The notes beneath the pieces were generated by a model. It did no database searches and was not told the origin of the DNA. It was given only the letters and a program-made list of their open reading frames with translations. From assembly GCA_016630905.1 (NCBI GenBank), contig WBMQ01000007.1, positions 1,550,001 through 1,614,000 of the forward strand: a stretch of DNA of 64,000 bases, written 5' to 3'. The translations under genes were made by a program, and so were the position numbers. The stretch's first letter is position 1. Every line of letters starts with the position of its first letter. Shown here piece by piece: positions 57,156-64,000 of the stretch. The stretch comes from Capillidium heterosporum (lineage: Eukaryota > Entomophthoromycota > Entomophthoromycetes > Entomophthorales > Capillidiaceae).

Positions 57156-58431
57156 ATGGATATCATCAATTCACTAGGAAAACTCAGCTACCTATCGATA
57201 CTTTTAAGTTTAGCGCTATGGCTCTGTCTGTTTACAGCCCCACTACATTGTCAAGAGACCAACTCTACCAACCAAACCCTAATAAATGCAACCTCTACCG
57301 AAACAGGTACTTTGGCCTTAGCAATGTAAACTAACTTGTTTAGAATTGAGTCGGGTGTGTAAAGGCCCCATACTCTACTGCTCCCCTTTGGAAAGCGACA
57401 ACTGGTTAATAAACGAGAAGCATGTCATACGGTGGAATCCTCTGTACCCTGACTTGGTAGTAAGTGGATTGATCGATTTGAACCTCTACATCTCCGACAA
57501 CTCACGGGTCCCCATATTTAACCTGACCAACTACTCCAACTCAGATGGCACTTACTCGCTTGACATACCGCGAAGCATGTTCTACCGCTACGACTCCAAC
57601 CGTGAGTTCCACAGCAAAAATAGGATCGTCAAGACCGCTTGGATAACTATTCGACCGGCTGGCGACTCCAGGTCGGATATCCCCAGGGGACAGGTGTTCA
57701 ACGTCATAGATCCCAACCCTCCGTTCTCCTCAACGTCAGCATCCTCTTCGACTCCTACTGCTACTTTGATGGTTATGGCGTCCAGTTCATCTTCCGATGA
57801 CAGCCAAAATGGATCCAACTCGACTACCTTTGACACTCCACCCATGAGTGCATCCAAAGAGTTCCCAGTCTACGGTATCGTATTAACGACGCTGGGCTCC
57901 TTAGCCATCCTATTAATTATTCTGGGTATAATCCTCTACTTGCGCAAGAAAAAGAAGCAGATCATACTCGAAAGTGCGGCTCCAATCGATGGCAAAGAGA
58001 AAGGATTTGCAGCCTCATCGGACGCTGCTCCTAGTAGACGCTTCGGTAGTTCAAGGTCGGGACGCAATTTGGCCGGCTTTGGCTCACGATCTAGCAACCA
58101 AACCTCCGACTCGCAAGCACCCCTTTCCTCGAACCGTGATGCTACCAACCTATCGGCCAACGACGCCATCATGCTCAGTGAACACTTCCGTGAGCTTATG
58201 CGTAAACCTAGTTGGTCTGATGATCCATTAGGCGAGATCAACGATTTGGAGTACAATGATATATCTTCAACCCACCACGCCTCTAGTCTAAGACTGGAAG
58301 AGGAGTTGGCTCTGGATGGTGTTGGCCTACAGACTTTGGAATCAAGACGGAACTTGACGGTTATCCATTCGCACCCTGATGCTGATGAGAATGAGCTGAC
58401 CAACAAACCTATACCTCATAACCAAAACTAA
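57156..58431 (+). CDS. Ser-rich single-pass surface protein, Kre9/Knh1-like ectodomain
   Basis: Exons 57156-57306 and 57344-58431 join to 412 residues (the intron has a GTACTT donor). The signal peptide is hydrophobic, LSILLSLALWLCLFTAPLHC, followed by NST/NQT glycosylation sites. The ectodomain (about residues 60-185) holds VIRWNPLYPDLVVSGLIDLN, SDGTYSLDIPRSMFYRYDSN and KTAWITIRPAGDS, a beta pattern like Kre9/Knh1-type domains. A Ser/Thr stalk follows, then one membrane segment, VYGIVLTTLGSLAILLIILG, and IILYLRKKKKQ as stop-transfer. The cytoplasmic tail of about 160 residues has RS-rich and acidic parts with SLRLEEELALDG. The layout resembles fungal wall-stress sensors, which is inference; no Wsc or Mid2 motif was found. 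Confidence in architecture is high, in function low. Confidence 0.7.
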
Positions 58432-59606
58432 CTACCCTACTAACTCCTAACTGACATACCTTTACTTTTACCGAACTCGCAAGTATCTGACCGGCCGGAT
58501 TAATATAATAGTATTAAGCCAACTCTCATTGCCAAAATTTTAATTAATTGATTCTTTACAGTTGGTGTACTTGAACTTTCATTTCAAAACCATCTTTATA
58601 AAGTTCTCATCTACTACGCTTGATTAGCCAGACCTTTTACTGGTAGCTCAGTTGTAAACCTCACCGTACACCATACCAACTTAGCAATTAAAGACTAAGG
58701 CTATTATCTTATATGCAGTTTTAATATATATTAGTCTATTTTATTGCACTTTATTTGTTATTTAAGTTTAGTTTTATATATATCCAATATTTAAAACCAT
58801 ATCCTATTTATTAGCCCTTATGTTTTTATACTATCCTTGGTAGGTAATCCATACTTTTACATAAAATATAATTCAATTATAGAAAATGGATTTTCTGCAA
58901 AGAAACCACTAACTTAAAATTGCGGTAAATGATGTAAACCTGCCTAGCTTTGGATTCAATATCTAGTCAATTTGCTTAGGAATAAATGTAGGCAGGAAAT
59001 AGCTACCTAACTGGCTCATCTCAATGAACGTAACTAAAGCAGTGTTTTTATGACGACCACCTCCCCTTCCTTTCAGTTTAGCTCTTTGATAGACAGCCTT
59101 GATTCCTATAAAGCATAAGCTTTTATGGTCCAGAGATTGAAAAAATTCTATTGGTGACTGAAATAAATTGAGTAGATAGCTATGGACTAAACTATTGAAA
59201 CTGTATTAAATAATATATAGTGGATGCTAAGAAAACTAATCCAAACAGCTACAGTATAGGTGCTTGCAGATATATACATGTATTCTTCTTTATACAAGAA
59301 TTGTCACAAATGCAGACTATAAAGCTTATGGCTACTCACAACTAAATGAAAAAGGTCAGTAACAGTATTCTTTCTACCTAGTATGAAGTTGAGTTGCAAG
59401 TGCTCGACATTTATACAATTTAATAAGTTTCCAAAGTATCAATGTTATTGAAAAAATAAATTGTAAAAAACATTTGTATTTATTAAACTTTGAAACATCA
59501 AAAGCACTGTATGTAAATTGGGAAAGGAGAAACAGATTCAGTAGTTAAACTATACCTACAACTTTCAAAAGGGCATTTGTACATGTATATACGCTATCCA
59601 AACCAC
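58432..59606. other. AT-rich spacer between convergent genes
   Basis: About 1.2 kb with no supported gene, RNA or repeat. It should hold both 3' ends. Confidence 0.45.
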
Positions 59607-60198
59607 TTAATGCCTAAAGGTAACGATACGCTTGGCCAAGTTTCGAACTTGGTTCCCAACTAGGCTTTTGATGCCACTCGCTACATGCACTACCTTTGAC
59701 TTCAAATTAGATTGAACTTGTTGACTGGGTTCTTCTTGAACTTCTTCATTATCAGCATCGTCGAATAAGTCCAAGTCCCTTTTGACTTTCTTGTATTCAT
59801 CTTGCGAATAGATCATGTGGCGCACTTGATTGGAACTGGAAGCTCTACCAGTGTCGACAACTACATTCAAGCTACGCTTGGTTAGGAATTCAGGTTTCAA
59901 TTGAGGGCATTGAGGTTTCTGGTCATCTTTGGAGCCTTCCTTCTCAGGTAGATACTTGTAGCAGTGATAGACTTGTGGGTTGACTTCTAACCAGCAGGGT
60001 GGGCAATCCTTTTCGCACTTCTTATCCTTATTTCCCTCAATTAAGCAGGCCTTCTTGTGGGAGGTTTGGAAGTTGGGTTCGGGGATTGAGGTGGGTTGGG
60101 CTGAGGACGTAGTATTGGAACTAGTGGAGTTAGGAGGTTGTAGTACTACTGATAGCTGAAACTAAGGTGAGGAGGATAGGTACTAACGAAAACTTCAT
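59607..60198 (-). CDS. Secreted Cys-containing protein with a Kex2-like site
   Basis: The ATG at 60198 gives MKFSLVPILLTLVSAI, a signal peptide. It is joined by a 49-nt intron (60101-60149, with CTAAC) to TQPTSIPEPNFQTSHKKA and yields 180 residues. Six cysteines lie in a short span: ACLIEG, KKCEKDCPPCW, VYHCYKY and PQCPQL. They are followed by FLTKR|SLNVV, a Kex2-type Lys-Arg site. The second half is acidic, then basic, ending VGNQVRNLAKRIVTFRH. It may be released as a mature C-terminal chain after Kex2 cleavage, which is inference. A TATA-like TATATATA stands about 92 bp upstream. No family is recognised; no WA unit is present. Confidence 0.6.
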
Positions 60199-60290
60199 TG
60201 TGATGTATTGGATTATTTACAGTTGGTAATTTTTTAACAAACGAACTAGAGTAGTTAAAGTATCGCTTGGTTTTTGGCTTTGCTCAAAGA

Positions 60291-60300
60291 TATATATACA
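60291..60300 (-). promoter_or_regulatory. TATA-like box of the secreted Cys-containing gene
   Basis: TGTATATATA on the minus strand, about 92 bp before the ATG at 60198. Confidence 0.4.
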
Positions 60301-61270
60301 GGGGTGTAATATTGTTGAAGGACCTATTTAGGCTGACAAAATTGAAATCTAGCTAGAAATTTGTCCTTGAATTTGCCCATTTCCGGTTTTGTTGGAAATT
60401 TCACCTCGGATTATTGGAAATTTTGTATAGGTTTGAGACATTGGAAGAAGCTACGTATTAAAAATTACAGTAGCTACAGCAAAATATAGCGAAAGTCTAA
60501 ATATATGTATATATCTGCAATACCCATTATGGTAGTCCAAATAGACTAGTCGACATACCAGTTTAGTTAGGTGATGATGGGTATGGGATGGGATGGGATG
60601 GACATATTGGACGGATAAATTTGATCACAAATATTTGCCAAAAGACGGAGCTAAATTTGAAATCTTCACGCATCCTATTAAGGAAGTTGAGGGATTGTAC
60701 TAGATGGGTTTCGCCAAGTACAGGGTGTAAATTGAAGGATGTTCTTCAGAGTGATAGATTTCATATTAAGTTCTAGCTAAAGCTACAGTTTGCAACATCC
60801 TCCCTTTCTAACTCGAAATTTCAAATATAGGATGAATACATAAACTCTCAACCTTTACAAATCTTATCTAGATGCCTCTTCAAAACTTTAGCTAAAACTT
60901 TAATATCAAATTAGCAAAACAATGGAATATAGTCATTCCATTGTTCTATTTCATTCCCATTTATCTGTGTAAGCATAATACTGAAATATTCAAATTGAGG
61001 TTCGTTATAAACAATCAAAGATCCTCAACAAGCGAACCTTCGCTTCTACTGATGAGCCTACTTGTTCCATTAAATAGGACATTGTAAGTTTATAAGTAGT
61101 ATTCAAATTAAGCATTTTAATAGAACAAGTTTAATTGCCACATAGATGAAAGCTACTATAAAAAGTATTATTTTTGTGCATTTACTTTATATTGAACTGT
61201 GCATATCAACTGTAGTTCACCAAATCATTACATATTTGCACGACAATAAACTTGGAATATAGATTCAGCA
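60301..61270. other. AT-rich spacer
   Basis: No gene supported. A short ATGGGATGGGATGG run lies near 60580-60600 inside an unsupported 62-codon frame. Confidence 0.45.
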
Positions 61271-61804
61271 TTATCGCTGTGCCTCATATAACTTGATTCC
61301 TATTCCTTCAGGTAGTAGTTGGTCTTGAACTTGATCTTCACATAGAGCTGTTGATTTGAGCTTAATTCTTTCTGGATCGGATAAAGTTAATCCAGATATA
61401 GATACTCTTACTACTTTATACCGAGCCGAGTAAGTTTTTGGTTGGACTTGCAAAACCACCTAGATTTTTGGATCGGAGTACTACATCAAAATTGTTTCAA
61501 ATATGTAGGTGCACTTTTGCAAATTTATTTGTAAAATCTTATCTATATGTTTTGAAGTATTGGGCTTACTTCATGCCGATAGTTTTGCATTGTCATTTTC
61601 GTTTTGCACTTTGAACCAATTTTCATGAGTAACATCTTTTATGTTAAAACTTGGGAAATAATTCATCATAACTGTGTTTCTGAAATAGCAGTCCTCGATA
61701 TTGATACATCTACTAGCTAATAAATAGTAAAAGGTGTTGGAATGGGTTATGAAAAGTGGAACGGTTCTATACTCACTATCGGATCGGATTTGAACCAATT
61801 CCAA
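61271..61804 (-). pseudogene. Possible gene remnant in two blocks, unrecognised
   Basis: Two minus-strand stretches look coding. The upstream one (61804-61571) has no ATG and reads ELVQIRSDSEYRTVPLFITH, then FNIKDVTHENWFKVQNENDN. The downstream one (61459-61271), also without ATG, follows an ATCTAG acceptor and reads VLQVQPKTYSARYKVVRVSI, then SDPERIKLKSTALCEDQVQD. A donor after ...GCATGAA|GTAAGC would follow an in-frame stop, so the two do not join cleanly. I read this as a decayed gene or a gene whose model I cannot complete. No family is recognised. Confidence 0.25.
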
Positions 61805-62071
61805 ATCCAGTTAATTAGCGCATGTGAAAGTTTTAAAATTCAGCCATCCATAGCCAATGGATAAGAGCATGGAAATAGTTCAACCATCCATATCCAAATA
61901 AGGCCAATCCAATCAGCCAAAATTCTTCTAAAGGGAAAGTGACGAGGTATTAATTTATTTTTAACTCTATACCCGGAACCAAAATCCCTTATCTTTCCCA
62001 TTTATAAACCGTACTGACGGCTACACTTTTGTCAAGAAATCATACATAATTAGAGTTTAACTATTAGAGCT
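61805..62071. other. Promoter region of the glycerol-3-phosphate dehydrogenase gene
   Basis: AT-rich DNA upstream of the ATG at 62072. CATTTATAAACC at 61999-62010 is a TATA-like match about 68 bp before the ATG. Direct repeats of an 'AACCATCCATA' type word occur at about 61841 and 61881. Confidence 0.4.
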
Positions 62072-64000
62072 ATGTCAAAGTGGCAAAACGCACGCAGGTT
62101 CAGCAAATTTATCACCCCAAAGGCAGCTTTGACGGTAGCTGGTACCGCCACCTTATGTGGAGTTGGTGCCAACTACTTATTTAGTGAATCGAAGCTGGAG
62201 AAGGAGGCTAGGCAGCAGGATAGGTTCGACCAACAAACGAACTTTTTCAAAAACCCGACCATTCAGTTGGAGGCCAAGGATGGTGAAGATAGCAACCAGT
62301 TTCATACCTTTTGGACCCCACCCAGCCGCCAGGAACTCATTGAAAAGTTGAAGCTGAGCGCCCAGAACAAAGATGAAGAATTTGACTTATTAGTTGTAGG
62401 TGGTGGTGCCACCGGTGCTGGTGTAGCTTTGGACGCCGCCGCTAGAGGTTTAAAGGTGGCTTTGGTCGAGAGAGACGACTACGCCTCTGGTAAGTTATTT
62501 CAAAAGGTTTATATATGTTTATATGGCTCTAAATAGCCAGTGGCGTTTTTGTTCAATTAACTTATCCAAAAATTCATTAGGTACCTCATCGAGATCTACC
62601 AAATTAGTACATGGTGGTGTCCGTTACTTGGAGAAGGCGGTACGTAACTTAGACTACGAACAGTACAAGCTGGTAGTTGAAGCTCTACATGAACGCGCCG
62701 TATTTTTGACAACAGCACCCCACCTGTCCCAACAGCTTCCAATCATGTTGCCCATTTACAAGTAATTTAAATAGCAATTCTCAGACGCTCATAACGAAAA
62801 TAGGTGGTGGCAAGTGCCCTATTTCTGGGCCGGTTCCAAATGCTACGACATCTTGTCGGGTAAGGAGCGTCTAGAAGCCAGTTACTTTTTGACTCGGGGC
62901 AAGGCACTCGAGCAGTTCCCCATGTTGAAGAAGGATAGTTTAGTTGGCGCCATGGTCTACTACGACGGTACATATATATAAAATACCGACGATAACCTAA
63001 ATTCTGTAGGTCAACATAACGACTCCAGAATGAACATCTCGTTGATATTGTCAGCCATCCACTTTGGAGCCGTAGCTACCAACCACACCGAAGTTTTGGA
63101 GCTCATCAAAGAGACCGATGCTAGTGGTACTGCCATAAAAGGAGCCAAAGTTAAGGACTGTTTAACTGGTGATACTTTCAACGTTAGAGCAAAGGTAACC
63201 TACTTTAGCATACTGGGTTTTAATGCTTTGTTGTATTTAGGGTGTTATCAATGCCACTGGACCATTCACTGGTAACTACCGTTTATCGAAATATAGAAAC
63301 TAATTTTAACAGATGCTATCCGTAAGATGGACGATCTACAAACTAGTGAAATTGTAGCACCCTCAGCCGGTGTACACATCGTACTGCCCAACTACTACAG
63401 CCCTCAGCACATGGGTCTGTTGGATCCCTCCACCTCCGACGGTCGTGTCATTTTCTTCCTACCCTGGCAGGGTAACGTCGTCGCTGGTACAACTGACACT
63501 CCTACCAAGGTGACCCACGATCCCCTCCCAACTGAGGAGGAGATCACCTGGATCTTGGATGAGATCCGTCGCTACCTTTCCCCAGGTAACCTGGCAAGTT
63601 TTATACCCACCTAACCTATTGTAGAAATGAACGTCCGACGTGGTGATGTCTTAGCTGCCTGGTCGGGTATCCGACCCCTCGTCCGCGATCCCAGTGCCAA
63701 ATCTACCGAAGGTTTAGTCCGCAACCACATGATTAATGTTAGTGATAACAAGCTCCTCACCATCGCCGGTGGCAAGTGGACTACGTACCGCGCCATGGCC
63801 GAAGAGACCGTAGACAAGGCCATTGAAGTCTTCAACTTGAAACCCAAAACCAAATGCTCTACCGACACTATCAAGCTCATCGGTTCGCACGGCTACTCGC
63901 CCAATCTCTTCATCAAGCTGATCCAGCACTTTGGTTTGGAGACCGAAGTAGCCAAGCACCTCAGCCACAACTATGGTGACCGTGCTTGGGCTGTAGCTTC
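62072..64000 (+). CDS. GUT2: Mitochondrial FAD-dependent glycerol-3-phosphate dehydrogenase (runs off the right edge)
   Basis: Gut2 oxidises glycerol-3-phosphate to dihydroxyacetone phosphate at the outer face of the inner mitochondrial membrane and passes electrons to ubiquinone. The ATG at 62072 gives [20 protein letters not shown], a presequence, then a hydrophobic stretch, [18 protein letters not shown]. The FAD-binding motif is [20 protein letters not shown], followed by [20 protein letters not shown]. Further blocks are [78 protein letters not shown] and [20 protein letters not shown]. Six or so short introns are spliced, for example GACG|GTACAT near 62968 and CCAG|GTAACC near 63590. 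The last residues seen are GDRAWAVAS; the C-terminal end lies outside. Confidence 0.95.

Noticed and set aside
60101..60149. Premature stop after the signal peptide of the secreted Cys-containing protein
   Set aside because: A 49-nt intron with a CTAAC branch site removes it and the frame totals a multiple of three.
61775..61860. A tRNA-like T-arm on the minus strand (ATTGG-TTCAAAT-CCGAT) with an A-box-like TGGCTGA upstream
   Set aside because: The D-arm and anticodon arm do not pair and the acceptor stem has two mismatches. It overlaps a coding-like block. At best it is a decayed tRNA.

Overview
The window reads as a piece of nuclear chromosome from a fungus. The support is eukaryotic genes cut by many short introns (mostly about 34-60 nt, GT...AG, with a CTAAC/CTAAT-like branch site just before the acceptor), AT-rich spacers, and typically fungal families: Mkt1, DUF2408, Sqs1, a Cdc7/SepH-type kinase, Sec2 and a DPP8/9-like peptidase. 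I cannot place the lineage from sequence alone.

Layout, left to right: Mkt1 (cut by the left edge, minus strand); a DUF2408 gene with a one-base frameshift; a beta-adaptin; Sqs1-like R3H/G-patch protein; Vps52 of the GARP tether; a CCCH zinc-finger protein with a one-base frameshift; a cPLA2-type lipase with an N-terminal leader. From 20.7 to 30.1 kb the window changes character to an accessory stretch of small secreted-protein genes, gene remnants and long spacers. Housekeeping genes return with a mitochondrial branched-chain aminotransferase, the double-cassette helicase Slh1/ASCC3 (also one-base frameshifted), a LEA2-like membrane protein and a DPP8/9-like serine peptidase. Then come another small secreted gene, the Cdc7/SepH kinase, the Sec2/Rabin GEF, a Ser-rich single-pass surface protein, a Cys-containing secreted protein, and mitochondrial glycerol-3-phosphate dehydrogenase (cut by the right edge).

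The most unusual content is a family of secreted proteins with no homologue I recognise. They share an exact 11-residue repeat, consensus D-[VIT]-x-W-A-[VT]-[KR]-[DN]-Q-x-L. Four genes carry it (20693-21361, 22926-23941, 27206-28438, 46102-46668) in 8, 3, 3 and 2 units not counting order (8, 3, 2 and 3 respectively by position). Every adjacent pair keeps the 11-residue (33-nt) period although the rest of each protein is unrelated and low in complexity. A tandem pseudogene (29418-30116) has lost the motif, its reading frame and its TATA box.

Several housekeeping genes are about membrane traffic (beta-adaptin, Vps52, Sec2), but they are scattered on both strands and nothing suggests they form a functional cluster. 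Three conserved genes carry exactly one surplus base and one secreted gene lacks one base; assembly error, true decay or recoding cannot be told apart here. No convincing tRNA, rRNA, CRISPR or transposon was seen.
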